A stretch of DNA of 19,291 nt from Sphingobium sp. (GCA_030148625.1 JASBTC010000369.1:1-19291); one strand, 5' to 3'; counted from the first letter of the stretch, positions 6,833-15,458 are shown. Translations and numbers: made by a program. The notes: generated by a model from the letters alone, not told the origin.

Positions 6833-7771
6833 CTAAAGCGTCTTCAGCAGGGCCTCGATATCGTCCATCGACACCAGGCTCACCGCCTCCACGTCACCGA
6901 CCGCGCTGCGCTTGACCATCGGGCCGAGCACCTTGCCGCCGAACTCGACGAACTGCGTGACGCCGGCAGCCTCCATCGCCACCACCGATTCGCGCCAGCG
7001 CACGCGGCCGGTCACCTGTTCGACCAGCAGGCCGCGAATGATATCGGCATCGGCCGCCGGCGCGGCGGTGACATTGGCATAGACCGGGACCAGCGGGGCG
7101 CGGATCGCGGCGACGGCAAGCGCCTCGGCCATCGCATCGGCGGCGGGCTGCATCAGCGGGCAGTGGAAAGGCGCGGACACAGGCAAGAGGATGCTCCGCT
7201 TGATGCCGTGATCCTTGACCAGCGCGACGGCGCGCTCGATCGCGCCCTTATGGCCTGAAATCACCACCTGTCCGGGATCATTGTCGTTGGCGACGGTGCA
7301 GACCTCACCCTCCGCGGCCGCATCGGCCAGCGCCTGGGCTTTTTCGATATCCGCGCCGAGCAAGGCCGCCATCGCGCCGATGCCCACCGGCACGGCGGCC
7401 TGCATCGCCTGTCCGCGCAGTTTGAGCAGCCGCGCGGTGGTCGCGACATCGAAGGCATCGGCCGCGCACAGCGCGCTATATTCGCCCAGGCTATGGCCGG
7501 CGACGAACTCCGCCTTGTCGGCCAGCCTGACTCCACCTTCCTTCTCGACCACGCGCAGCGTTGCGATCGCGTTCGCCATGATCGCCGGTTGGGCATTCTC
7601 GGTGAGCGTCAGCTGATCCTCGGGGCCCTCGGTCATCAGCCGGAACAGATTCTGCCCAAGCGCCTCATCGATTTCCTGGAACAGCTCGCGCGCGACGGGA
7701 CTCGCATCGGCGAGTGCCTTGCCCATACCGACCGCTTGGCTGCCCTGCCCCGGGAAAATGAAGGCCTTCAT
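6833..7771 (-). CDS. fabD: Malonyl-CoA:ACP transacylase
   Basis: Transfers malonyl from CoA to ACP, committing malonate to fatty-acid synthesis. The sequence opens with the canonical FPGQGSQ. The nucleophile is Ser94 in GHSLGEY, the acyl-binding arginine is Arg119 (LRGQAMQ) and the catalytic histidine is His203 (APFHCPLM). Length 312 matches the family. The start chosen is the ATG at 7771, with AGGAG 11 bases upstream. An in-frame start at 7867 would add 32 residues with no family counterpart. It is the first gene of the fab operon and is divergent from the efflux operon across a 147-bp gap that must hold both promoters. Confidence 0.96.
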   Translation of the reverse strand: MKAFIFPGQGSQAVGMGKALADASPVARELFQEIDEALGQNLFRLMTEGPEDQLTLTENAQPAIMANAIATLRVVEKEGGVRLADKAEFVAGHSLGEYSALCAADAFDVATTARLLKLRGQAMQAAVPVGIGAMAALLGADIEKAQALADAAAEGEVCTVANDNDPGQVVISGHKGAIERAVALVKDHGIKRSILLPVSAPFHCPLMQPAADAMAEALAVAAIRAPLVPVYANVTAAPAADADIIRGLLVEQVTGRVRWRESVVAMEAAGVTQFVEFGGKVLGPMVKRSAVGDVEAVSLVSMDDIEALLKTL

Positions 7772-7918
7772 CGCAAATTTCGCTCCTGTTACAATTCGCG
7801 ACACAAAATAATTTGGCGCGTAAAACCGGTTGCGGCAGGGACTAGAGAGAGGAATGACGGCACGCAAGCCGCATGAATTTCATTTCCCGTTCAGGCGGAA
7901 AGCGGAGTCAATCCACGG

Positions 7919-9313
7919 GTGCGTAGCAAGCTGATCCTTTCACTGAGCCTCGCCCCGCTGATGGCGGGGTGTGCGGCCGGGCCCGATTACCGGCCGGCGG
8001 CTCCCACGCAATTGGGCGTTCCCGATGCCTATAGCCAGGGCGCCGGGCAACCGCTGTCGCCCGATGCGATGGCAAGCTGGTGGACGCAATTGGGCGATCC
8101 CACCCTCGATACGCTGGTCGAACGCGCGATCGCGGCCAATCTCGATCTTGCCCAGGCGACGGCACGATTGCGCCAGGCGCGCGAAGCGCTGGTGCAGGCA
8201 CGCGCGGGGCTGCTCCCCACGCTCGATGCGTCGGCGGGAACGGGGCGCAACTTCAGCAGTCCGGGCACGGACCGCAGCAGTTTCTCGCTTGGCGGCGACG
8301 CCGCATGGGAGATCGATATTTTCGGCGGTATCGGCCGCTCGGTCGAAGCGGCGCGCGCCGATGCCGAAGGCGCCGGTTATGATCTCGCAAATGTCCGCGT
8401 CGCGATCGCCGCCGAGGTCGTCACCAATTATATCCAGGCCCGCCTGTCGCAGGAACAGCTGCGCATCGCGCGCGAAACGCTGACCAACGACTCCGAGAAT
8501 CTCGATATCGCCGGGTGGCGCGTCCAGGCCGGGCTGGTCTCCTCGCTCGATCAGGAGCAGGCGCGGGCCCAGCGCGCGCGGACAGCAGCCTCAATCCCGA
8601 GCCTCGAGACCCAATATCGCGGCGCGCTCAACCGTATCGCGGTGCTGACCGGCGAAGCACCGGGCGCAGCCACCGCCTCGCTCGAGGCGCCCGCACCGAT
8701 CCCGTCCGCGCCCACCGACATCGCCACCGGCATCCCCGCCGATACGTTGCGTCAGCGGCCCGACGTCCGGTCCGCGGAACGCGCTCTGGCCTCTGCGACC
8801 GCGCGGATCGGCGTCGCGCAGGCGGACTTGCTGCCGTCGCTCAGGATCACGGGCAATATCGGCACCAGCGCTTTCTCGCTCGGCGGTCTGTTCGACACCG
8901 TCACCGGCGGCCTGTTCGCCAACATCGCCCAGTCGATCTTCGATGGCGGCCGGCGGCGTTCGGTGGTCCGTTCGCAGCAGGCGGCGGCCGACGCGGCCTT
9001 TGCCGGTTACAAGCAGACCGTCCTCACCTCGCTCGAGGATGTCGAGAATGGCGTGAACGCGCTCAATGCGTCACGGATCCGCGCCGGCGAGTTCACGATC
9101 GCGCTCGACGCCGCCAGCAATTCGGCGATCCTGGCGCGCAGCCAGTATCGTGCCGGCCTGACCGATTTCCAGACGCTGCTGCAGACCGAGCAATCCCTGC
9201 TGTCGGCGCGCAACAGCATCGCCTCCAGCCGCGCCGACCAGGCGCTGGCGGTGGTCCAACTCTATCGCGCGCTCGGCGGCGGATGGCAAAGCATGGACGG
9301 AATTGCCCGATGA
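7919..9313 (+). CDS. NodT-family outer-membrane efflux lipoprotein (TolC-like)
   Basis: Outer-membrane channel of a tripartite exporter. The GTG start gives a lipoprotein signal ending LMAGC, so Cys18 would be lipidated. The early motif GPDYRPA is typical of NodT-type factors. Two outer-membrane-efflux repeats follow (about 60-255 and 270-455), with the conserved LRQRPDVRSAE at the start of the second half and YRAGLTDFQTLLQTE near the end. Length 464 is usual. The ribosome site is weak (GGAG about 13 bases away), but no better in-frame start exists. The stop overlaps the adaptor gene start by four bases (ATGA), placing all four exporter genes in one operon. Confidence 0.93.
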   Translation: MRSKLILSLSLAPLMAGCAAGPDYRPAAPTQLGVPDAYSQGAGQPLSPDAMASWWTQLGDPTLDTLVERAIAANLDLAQATARLRQAREALVQARAGLLPTLDASAGTGRNFSSPGTDRSSFSLGGDAAWEIDIFGGIGRSVEAARADAEGAGYDLANVRVAIAAEVVTNYIQARLSQEQLRIARETLTNDSENLDIAGWRVQAGLVSSLDQEQARAQRARTAASIPSLETQYRGALNRIAVLTGEAPGAATASLEAPAPIPSAPTDIATGIPADTLRQRPDVRSAERALASATARIGVAQADLLPSLRITGNIGTSAFSLGGLFDTVTGGLFANIAQSIFDGGRRRSVVRSQQAAADAAFAGYKQTVLTSLEDVENGVNALNASRIRAGEFTIALDAASNSAILARSQYRAGLTDFQTLLQTEQSLLSARNSIASSRADQALAVVQLYRALGGGWQSMDGIAR

Positions 9314-10986
9314 ACGACACGACCAATGGCATTGGCAACACCGCCGGACTCGACGATTTCCTGGGCGTCCAGCCCGGCAAGCCCTGGCGCAAATGGGCGG
9401 TGCGCGGCGGTGCCCTGGCACTGCTGGTCGTCCTGGTCCTGCTCGTCGCGCGCTGCTTCGGCGGCAGCGAAGAGCCGAACTATACCACCCGCGAGGTGCG
9501 CAAGGGCGACCTGACCGTCACCGTCTCCGCCACCGGCAATCTCAAGCCGATCAACCAGGTCGATGTCGGCTCCGAACAATCGGGCCTGATCACCAACGTC
9601 TATGTCGACGTGAACGACCGCGTCACCAAGGGGCAGTTGCTCGCAATACTCGATCCGTCGCGACTGAACGATGCGGTGACGCAAAGCCGTTCGCAGCTTT
9701 CGGCATCGCAGGCCGGGGTCGCGCAGGCACAGGCGCAGGAAGCGCTCGCGCGCGCCACGCTCGCTCGTCAGGAGGAAGTCTTCAGGCTGTCGGGCGGCAA
9801 GGTGCCGTCCAGGACCGAGCTCGATACCGCACGCGCCAATTTCCGTCAGGCACAGGCCCAGATACGTTCGGCTCAGGCCCAGGTCGAAGTGTCGCGCGCG
9901 CAGCTTTCCTCCGCCCAGTTCAATCTCAGCCGGGCGCGGATCGTCTCCCCGGTCAACGGCGTAGTCCTGTCGCGCGATATCGAGCCGGGTCAGACGGTGG
10001 CGGCATCGTTCAACGCGCCCGTGCTGTTCACCATCGCCGAGAATCTCCAGCAGATGGAGGTCGAGGTTTCGGTCGACGAAGCCGATGTCGGCCAGGTCAA
10101 GGACGGCCAGGAAGCCACCTTCACCGTCGACGCATTTCCCGGCCGCCACTTCCCCGGCCGGATCACCCGCGTCAATGTGGGCTCCAATGCCGCGAGCAGC
10201 AGTTCATCATCGTCGTCGGCGGCTTCATCGAGCACCGGCACCGTCGTCGCCTATACAGCCGTCCTGTCGGTGCAGAATCCCGACGAGACGCTGCGGCCGG
10301 GCATGACCGCGACCGCGGACATCGTCACCAAGCAGCTCCAGAACGTCGTGCTCGTTCCCAATTCCGCGCTGCGCTTCAATCCGCAACAGGCCGGCGGCGG
10401 TCAGCGTGGCGGCATCACCAGCCAGATCGTTCCAGGGCCCCGCCGTTTCGGCAATCGCGCCACGCGCGAAGTGAGTTTCGGCGCAGGCAGCCGCCAGACC
10501 GTCTATGTGCTGGGTGACGACGGCAAGCCCAAGGCGATCAATGTCGTCATCGGCGACAGCGACGGCAACCGTACGGTCGTCACAGGCGGTGACCTCAAGG
10601 AGGGCATGAAAGTCATCACCGGCCAGCTCGCGGCCGGCCAGCAGGCGCCCGAGACCGATCGCACCGATGAAAAGAGCGGCCAGCGCAATGGCGCCGGACA
10701 AGGCAAGGCAGACAATGCCGCGACGCCGGCGGCCAACCCTGCCGCGTCGGCGCCCAGCACGACCTCGCAGCGCGACAGTGGCGGCACCGTTGCGGCCACG
10801 CCCCCGGTACAGGGCGGAGCCGCCGCCCCGGGCGGTCAGCGCCTGCGTGACATGACGCCCGAGCAGCGTCGCGCCTTTCTGGACAGCCTGACGCCCGAAC
10901 AACGCGAGGCATTCCGCAAACAGCGGGAGGAACGCCGCCAGCAACGCGGGCAATCCGGTGGAGCGGCCGCGTCCGATGGAGAATGA
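9310..10986 (+). CDS. MacA-like periplasmic adaptor (HlyD/RND-MFP family)
   Basis: Membrane-fusion subunit joining the MacB-like pump to the outer-membrane channel. One membrane helix spans residues 30-47. A lipoyl/barrel-sandwich domain follows (about 60-100 and 205-240), interrupted by a long alanine/glutamine-rich coiled-coil hairpin (about 110-200), then a beta-barrel. Odd features are an eight-serine run (residues 296-303) inside the barrel region and a low-complexity tail of about 120 residues ending in two LTPEQR-like repeats (515-533) and a basic Arg/Gln stretch. The start is the ATG overlapping the previous stop; upstream in-frame sequence belongs to the channel gene in another frame. 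Length is 558, longer than the roughly 370 of E. coli MacA. Confidence 0.92.
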   Translation: MNDTTNGIGNTAGLDDFLGVQPGKPWRKWAVRGGALALLVVLVLLVARCFGGSEEPNYTTREVRKGDLTVTVSATGNLKPINQVDVGSEQSGLITNVYVDVNDRVTKGQLLAILDPSRLNDAVTQSRSQLSASQAGVAQAQAQEALARATLARQEEVFRLSGGKVPSRTELDTARANFRQAQAQIRSAQAQVEVSRAQLSSAQFNLSRARIVSPVNGVVLSRDIEPGQTVAASFNAPVLFTIAENLQQMEVEVSVDEADVGQVKDGQEATFTVDAFPGRHFPGRITRVNVGSNAASSSSSSSSAASSSTGTVVAYTAVLSVQNPDETLRPGMTATADIVTKQLQNVVLVPNSALRFNPQQAGGGQRGGITSQIVPGPRRFGNRATREVSFGAGSRQTVYVLGDDGKPKAINVVIGDSDGNRTVVTGGDLKEGMKVITGQLAAGQQAPETDRTDEKSGQRNGAGQGKADNAATPAANPAASAPSTTSQRDSGGTVAATPPVQGGAAAPGGQRLRDMTPEQRRAFLDSLTPEQREAFRKQREERRQQRGQSGGAAASDGE

Positions 10987-11677
10987 TCCGATCATTCGTC
11001 TGCGCGGGGTCACCAAGACCTATGGCAGCGGGCCGACCGCCTTTCAGGCGCTGAAGGGCGTCGATCTCGATATCCAGCGCGGCGATTTCGTCGCGGTCAT
11101 GGGCCCGTCGGGATCGGGCAAGTCGACGACGATGAACATTCTCGGCTGCCTCGATGTGCCGAGCGGTGGATCGTTCGAGTTCAAGGGGCATCGCGTCGAA
11201 GCGCTCGACCGCGATCAGCGCGCGCTGCTCCGCCGCAAATATCTCGGATTCGTCTTTCAAGGGTTCAATCTGCTGAGCCGCACCACAGCGCTCGAGAATG
11301 TCGAGCTGACTTTGCTCTATCGCGGCGAGGACAAGAAGACGCGCTACGATTCAGGCATGGCTGCGCTCGACAAGGTCGGGCTGAAACCATGGTGGGACCA
11401 TACTCCGGCCGAATTGTCGGGCGGACAGCAACAACGCGTCGCCATTGCGCGCGCGATCGTCACGCACCCGGACGTGCTGCTCGCCGACGAACCCACCGGA
11501 AATCTCGACAGCGAGCGCTCGGTCGAGATCATGGAATTGCTGACCGACCTCAATCGCAACAGCGGCATCACCGTGCTGATGGTCACGCACGAGCCCGATA
11601 TGGCCGCTTTCGCGCGCACCATCGTCCATTTCAAGGATGGGTTGGTCGAGCGCACCGAAAAGGGGAAGCGGGCATGA
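10976..11677 (+). CDS. MacB-like ABC transporter ATP-binding protein
   Basis: ATPase subunit of the exporter, of the LolD/MacB type. Walker A is GPSGSGKST (43-51), the Q-loop lies in VFQGFNLL (93-100), the signature is LSGGQQQR (147-154), Walker B is VLLADE (167-172) and the switch histidine is His205. The ATG at 10976 overlaps the adaptor by 11 bases and gives 233 residues; an in-frame GTG at 10958 is a possible but longer alternative. In E. coli MacB this domain is fused to the permease, whereas here the two are separate genes overlapping by ATGA. All motifs are intact. Confidence 0.95.
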   Translation: MENDPIIRLRGVTKTYGSGPTAFQALKGVDLDIQRGDFVAVMGPSGSGKSTTMNILGCLDVPSGGSFEFKGHRVEALDRDQRALLRRKYLGFVFQGFNLLSRTTALENVELTLLYRGEDKKTRYDSGMAALDKVGLKPWWDHTPAELSGGQQQRVAIARAIVTHPDVLLADEPTGNLDSERSVEIMELLTDLNRNSGITVLMVTHEPDMAAFARTIVHFKDGLVERTEKGKRA

Positions 11678-12885
11678 TCCTCGGCACCACCGTCACCCTC
11701 GCCTTTCGTGCGATCCTGCGCCACAAGCTGCGGTCTTTCCTGACGACGCTCGGCATCATCATCGGCGTGTCCGCGGTCGTCACCATGACCACGCTCGGCA
11801 ATGGCGCGACCGCCGCGGTGCGCGAGCAGATCGCAAGTCTCGGCGCCAATATCCTCCAGCTTCGTCCCGGCCAGGGTTTCGGTCGTGGCGGCGGCGGGCC
11901 GCGACCGCCGGACTTCAAGCCCGAGGACGTCACCGCCATCGCCAACCAGATCACGGGTGTCCGTGCGGTCGCGCCGCAGGCGCAGAGTTCCGGCACCGCG
12001 ATCTACGAAGGCAATAACTGGTCGACCACCGTCAACGGCACGACCGCATCCTATTTCGAGGCGCAGCAATGGCCGCTGGAATCGGGCCGGCTGTTCATGC
12101 CCGAGGAAGAGGAGGCTGGAAAACCGGTCTGCATCATCGGCAGCACGCTGCGCAAGAATCTGTTCAAACAGGCCGACCCGGTCGGCCAGCGTTTCCGTAT
12201 CAAGGGCGTGAGCTGCCAGGTGATCGGCGTGCTCGCGACGCGCGGTCAGGGCGGCTTCGGCCAGGATCAGGACGATGTGGCGGTGATGCCGATCAAGTTC
12301 GTCCAGCGCCGCTTCACCGGCAATCGCGACCTGGGGTTGATCATGGTCGCGGTCGACGATGCCTATGACTCGGCAGCGGTCCAGGCATCATTGGAAGGAT
12401 TGATGCGTGAACGGCGTCGGATCAAACCCGGCGACCAGGACAATTTCAACGTGTTCGATACCAAACAGATCTCGGACACGCTGACCGGCACCACCACCAT
12501 CCTGACCCAGATCGTGGCCGCCGTCGCCGCGATCTCGCTGCTCGTCGGCGGCATCGGCATCATGAATATCATGCTGGTCTCGGTGACCGAGCGGACGCGC
12601 GAGATCGGCATCCGCCTCGCCATCGGCGCGGTGGCGCGCGAAGTGCTGCTTCAGTTTCTGGTCGAGGCGATCGTGCTGTCGTGCCTGGGCGGGTTGATCG
12701 GCATATTCCTCGCGCTGATCGCTTCGATCACGATCGCGCCGCTGATGCAAGTTCCCTTCATTTTCGATGTGAAGATCAACCTGTTGGCCTTTCTCTTTTC
12801 TGCGGCGATAGGTGTGGTCTTCGGCTATTTTCCGGCGCGCCGCGCTGCTCAACTCAACCCCATCGATGCGCTGCGCCATGAATAG
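11674..12885 (+). CDS. MacB-like ABC transporter permease (FtsX domain)
   Basis: Membrane subunit of the exporter. One N-terminal helix (about 21-42) is followed by a large periplasmic MacB_PCD domain (about 43-270), which contacts the adaptor. Three C-terminal helices (about 278-300, 330-355 and 369-388) form the FtsX-type domain. The conserved VSVTERTREIGIRLAIGA motif links the last helices, and the protein ends NPIDALRHE, a typical MacB ending. A glycine/arginine-rich loop (GFGRGGGGPRPP) lies near residues 68-79. The ATG overlaps the ATPase stop by four bases. Length is 403. The substrate cannot be read from sequence; MacAB relatives export macrolides, peptides or lipids. Confidence 0.94.
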   Translation: MILGTTVTLAFRAILRHKLRSFLTTLGIIIGVSAVVTMTTLGNGATAAVREQIASLGANILQLRPGQGFGRGGGGPRPPDFKPEDVTAIANQITGVRAVAPQAQSSGTAIYEGNNWSTTVNGTTASYFEAQQWPLESGRLFMPEEEEAGKPVCIIGSTLRKNLFKQADPVGQRFRIKGVSCQVIGVLATRGQGGFGQDQDDVAVMPIKFVQRRFTGNRDLGLIMVAVDDAYDSAAVQASLEGLMRERRRIKPGDQDNFNVFDTKQISDTLTGTTTILTQIVAAVAAISLLVGGIGIMNIMLVSVTERTREIGIRLAIGAVAREVLLQFLVEAIVLSCLGGLIGIFLALIASITIAPLMQVPFIFDVKINLLAFLFSAAIGVVFGYFPARRAAQLNPIDALRHE

Positions 12886-12899
12886 GCAAGCGATTCGCA

Positions 12900-12937
12900 C
12901 CCGAAACGACCGGCGGCTGGAAACGGTCCGATTCGGG
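12900..12937 (+). terminator. Hairpin after the exporter operon
   Basis: CCCGAA (12900-12905) pairs with TTCGGG (12932-12937), and GACCG (12908-12912) pairs with CGGTC (12924-12928), with a small internal loop. It begins 15 bases after the permease stop. No clear T tract follows, so termination is plausible but not certain. Confidence 0.45.
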
Positions 12938-13176
12938 GCTTTGAGTGATTATTCAGTATTTTCAGGTGGATGGCTGATTTTTCGGTCCCGCTTCGGTACG
13001 CTTGATCGCGAAGGCCTCGCGGAAAAACTTGCGAAATTACATGGTTTTCGGCAAGATGATCGAAGTTAGCCGTTCGATGCTGTCCGATTGGCTCCGTGAC
13101 ATTCTACCCGGTTCTTCGGGTGGCCGGCCCTGTCGGGATGGGTCGGGCTTGACCGGCATGATTTAGGGGTTTGAGA

Positions 13177-13455
13177 ATGATCCGATCAGAACTCGTCCAG
13201 CGGCTTGCCGGCGAAAATCCCGACCTTTCGATCAAGGATGTCGAGCGCATCGTCGACGTGTTCTTCGACGAAATCACCGCACGCCTGGCCGAAGGCGGTC
13301 GCGTCGAGCTGCGCGGCTTCGGTGCCTTTTCCACACGGTCGCGCACCGCGCGTGTCGGGCGCAACCCGCGTACCGGTGAATCGGTGGATGTCGACGCCAA
13401 ACGCGTCCCCTATTTCAAGCCGGGCAAGGAAATGCGCGAGCGCCTGAACGTTTAG
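13177..13455 (+). CDS. ihfB: Integration host factor subunit beta
   Basis: DNA-bending nucleoid protein that pairs with IHF-alpha. The 92-residue sequence has the HU/IHF fold, with the beta-arm motif GRNPRTG (61-67; Pro64 is the intercalating proline), the RGFGAFS core (46-52) and the ending [16 protein letters not shown]. The [10 protein letters not shown] beginning and FKPGKEMR ending favour IHF-beta over HU. The ATG at 13177 is preceded by AGGGG at seven to eight bases; a TTG six bases earlier is in frame but less likely. It stands alone, with 291 bp upstream that contains small GC-rich hairpins (for example 13116-13131) and no convincing promoter that I could identify. Confidence 0.93.
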   Translation: MIRSELVQRLAGENPDLSIKDVERIVDVFFDEITARLAEGGRVELRGFGAFSTRSRTARVGRNPRTGESVDVDAKRVPYFKPGKEMRERLNV

Positions 13456-13493
13456 AGCTGGAGCGGATTAGTCCAGCGAGCTGATCCAACCCA

Positions 13494-13563
13494 CGTCATG
13501 CCAGCGAACGCTGGCATCTATGCGCGATCTGGTCAGCAGACCCCAGCCTTCGCTGGGGTGACG
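13494..13563. repeat. Two-hairpin intergenic repeat
   Basis: Two perfect hairpins sit side by side: ATGCCAGCG/CGCTGGCAT (13498-13517) and ACCCCAGC/GCTGGGGT (13540-13559). The outer ends CGTCATGCCAGC and GCTGGGGTGACG are themselves imperfectly complementary, so the whole 70 bp is a large palindrome. It lies between the convergent ihfB and ABC permease genes and may terminate both. This layout is typical of dispersed repeats in sphingomonads (from memory, not checked). Confidence 0.75.
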
Positions 13564-13583
13564 CCTTGGTTCGGACTCTTTAC

Positions 13584-14351
13584 TCAGCTCTTCAGCCGAT
13601 ACCCTGTCCGGAACATCCAGCCGACCACAGCCAGGCAGATTGCCAGGAACGCGAAGACCGCGATCAGGCTGACCTCGATCGCAACGTCGCTCTTGCCGAA
13701 GAAGGTCCAGCGAAAGCCGCTGATCAGATAGACGACCGGATTGAACAGCGTCACCGTCCGCCACGCGGCGGGAAGCATGTCGATCGAATAGAAGGCGCCG
13801 CCGAGAAAGGTCATCGGCATCACCACCAGCATCGGCACGACCTGAAGCTGTTCGAAGCTCTGCGCCCAGATGCCGAGAATGAAGCCGAACAGGCAGAATG
13901 TGACCGCCATCAGCACCATGAACCCCACCATCGCCAGCGGATGCGCCACCTGCACGTCAACGAACAGATGCGCCGTCGCGAAGATGATCGTCGCGATCAC
14001 CAGCGACTTGGTCGCCGCTGCGCCGACATAGGCGATCACCGTTTCGATCGCCGAGACCGGCGCCGACAGCAATTCGTAGATCGTGCCCGACCATTTGGGC
14101 ATGTAGATGCCGAAACTGGCGTTGAAGATGCTCTCGGTGAACATCGTCAGCATCATCAGCCCGGGCACGATGAACGCGCCATAAGGCACGCCGCCGATCT
14201 CGGTCATCCGCGACCCGATCGCCGAGCCGAAGACGATGAAATAAAGCGAGGTGGTGATGACCGGCGTGATCAGGCTGGTGAGCACCGTCCGCCCGAAGCG
14301 CGCGACCTCGAACTTGTAGATCGCCCAGACGCTGTGCGCGTTGAACCCCAT
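13584..14351 (-). CDS. ABC-2 type transporter permease
   Basis: Membrane subunit of an export ABC transporter in the ABC-2 (YadH-like) family. It has about six hydrophobic segments, with the characteristic FGSAIGSRM after the first helix, [27 protein letters not shown], and the late motif [14 protein letters not shown] followed by [12 protein letters not shown]. The ATG at 14351 shares one base with the stop of the ATPase gene, and GGGGAG lies six bases upstream. A GTG one codon earlier is also possible. Length is 255. It forms a two-gene operon with the ATPase; the substrate is unknown. Confidence 0.93.
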   Translation of the reverse strand: MGFNAHSVWAIYKFEVARFGRTVLTSLITPVITTSLYFIVFGSAIGSRMTEIGGVPYGAFIVPGLMMLTMFTESIFNASFGIYMPKWSGTIYELLSAPVSAIETVIAYVGAAATKSLVIATIIFATAHLFVDVQVAHPLAMVGFMVLMAVTFCLFGFILGIWAQSFEQLQVVPMLVVMPMTFLGGAFYSIDMLPAAWRTVTLFNPVVYLISGFRWTFFGKSDVAIEVSLIAVFAFLAICLAVVGWMFRTGYRLKS

Positions 14352-15289
14352 CACTTGCTCCCCGCCGTGTCGTCATGGACGAGGCTCACGAAAATCTCCT
14401 CGAGCGAGCTTTGCCGCGTGTTGAGATCCTTGAAGCCGATGCCGAGATCGCTCATCCGCCGCAGCAGCGACGGGATGCCCGTGCGCTCGTCATGCGTGTC
14501 GAACACATATTCGAGCTCATGGCCGTCGTCCTTGAGCTCCAGCGCCCAGTCGGACAGTTCGGCGGGCAACGCGGTCATCACCTCGGACAGGTTCAGGGTC
14601 AGCGTCTTCTTGCCAAGCTTCTTCATCAGCGCGCGCTTTTCCTCGACCAGGATCAGCTCGCCCTTGCTGATCACCCCCACCCGATCGGCCAGTTCCTCGG
14701 CCTCCTCGATATAATGGGTGGTCAGGATGATGGTGACGCCCTTCTCGCGCAGCTCGTGGACGAGCCCCCACATATCGCGGCGCAGCTCGACATCGACGCC
14801 CGCCGTCGGCTCGTCGAGGAACAGGATCTCGGGCTCGTGGCTCAGCGCCTTGGCGATCATCACGCGGCGCTTCATGCCGCCCGACAATTCCATGATCTTC
14901 GACTTGCGCTTGTCCCACAGCGACAGGTCGCGCAGGACCTTCTCGATATAGGCCGGGTTCGGCGCCTTGCCGAACAGTCCGCGCGAGAAGCTGACCGTGG
15001 CCAGCACCGTCTCGAACGCGTCGGTATGCAATTCCTGCGGAACGAGACCGATCTTGGTTCTGGCCGCACGATAATCGCGGACAATATCGTGGCCGTCGGC
15101 GATCACGACGCCGGAGCTCGGCCGGACGATGCCGCAAACGATGTTGATCAAGGTGGTCTTGCCCGCGCCGTTCGGCCCGAGCAACGCGAAGATCTCACCC
15201 TTGCGAATCTCCAGGTCCACGCGCTTGAGCGCCTGGTGGCCGGATTTGTAGGTCTTGGTGAGATCCGAGATCGAAATGATCGGCTGCAT
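14351..15289 (-). CDS. ABC transporter ATP-binding protein (ABC-2 export type)
   Basis: ATPase partner of the following ABC-2 permease, resembling YadG-type proteins. Walker A is GPNGAGKT (38-45), the Q-loop is VPQEL (83-87), the signature is LSGGMKRR (135-142), Walker B is ILFLDEP (155-161) and the switch histidine is His192. A C-terminal extension of about 100 residues is typical of the family. The ATG at 15289 gives the expected [14 protein letters not shown] beginning. No Shine-Dalgarno sequence lies at normal distance (the nearest GGAG is about 17 bases away), so initiation may be unusual. The gene is upstream of, and overlaps, the permease. Confidence 0.95.
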   Translation of the reverse strand: MQPIISISDLTKTYKSGHQALKRVDLEIRKGEIFALLGPNGAGKTTLINIVCGIVRPSSGVVIADGHDIVRDYRAARTKIGLVPQELHTDAFETVLATVSFSRGLFGKAPNPAYIEKVLRDLSLWDKRKSKIMELSGGMKRRVMIAKALSHEPEILFLDEPTAGVDVELRRDMWGLVHELREKGVTIILTTHYIEEAEELADRVGVISKGELILVEEKRALMKKLGKKTLTLNLSEVMTALPAELSDWALELKDDGHELEYVFDTHDERTGIPSLLRRMSDLGIGFKDLNTRQSSLEEIFVSLVHDDTAGSK

Positions 15290-15296
15290 CGGACGC

Positions 15297-15325
15297 TATC
15301 TAGGCGCTCCGCAGCGGCGCTGCAA
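15297..15325 (-). promoter_or_regulatory. Possible promoter very close to the ABC ATPase start
   Basis: On the minus strand TTGCAG (15325-15320) and TAGATA (15302-15297) are 17 bases apart. The second box ends seven bases before the ATG at 15289, so transcription could begin at or next to the start codon. The -10 box is a weak match, and this is a tentative call. Confidence 0.25.
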
Positions 15326-15417
15326 CGGCATGTGACATGTGGCATATCGCAAGCAAGGTCGAACCCGTTGGGGGGCCAAGGCCGAACGGCCGCCCGCGCT
15401 TGTGCGAGGGAAGCCAA

Positions 15418-15433
15418 GGCGACGGACGTCGCC
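15418..15433 (-). terminator. Hairpin downstream of tRNA-Leu
   Basis: A seven-base perfect stem GGCGACG/CGTCGCC with a two-base centre lies 26 bases past the tRNA 3' end on the minus strand and is followed by TTGGCTT. It may end or process the tRNA transcript. The short U-rich stretch makes this uncertain. Confidence 0.35.
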
Positions 15434-15458
15434 GCGGGCGCCCGAGGCGAAAACAAGC

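Noticed and set aside
8515..9309. An upstream in-frame extension of the MacA-like adaptor
   Set aside because: This part overlaps the outer-membrane channel gene in another frame and reads as Arg-rich noise. The ATG at 9310 starts the real protein.
12812..13069. An 85-codon frame after the MacB-like permease
   Set aside because: It starts inside the permease, has no good ribosome site and runs through the operon-end hairpin.
13566..14714. A 382-codon plus-strand frame antisense to the ABC-2 transporter genes
   Set aside because: It is His/Arg/Asp-rich shadow sequence of two firmly identified genes.
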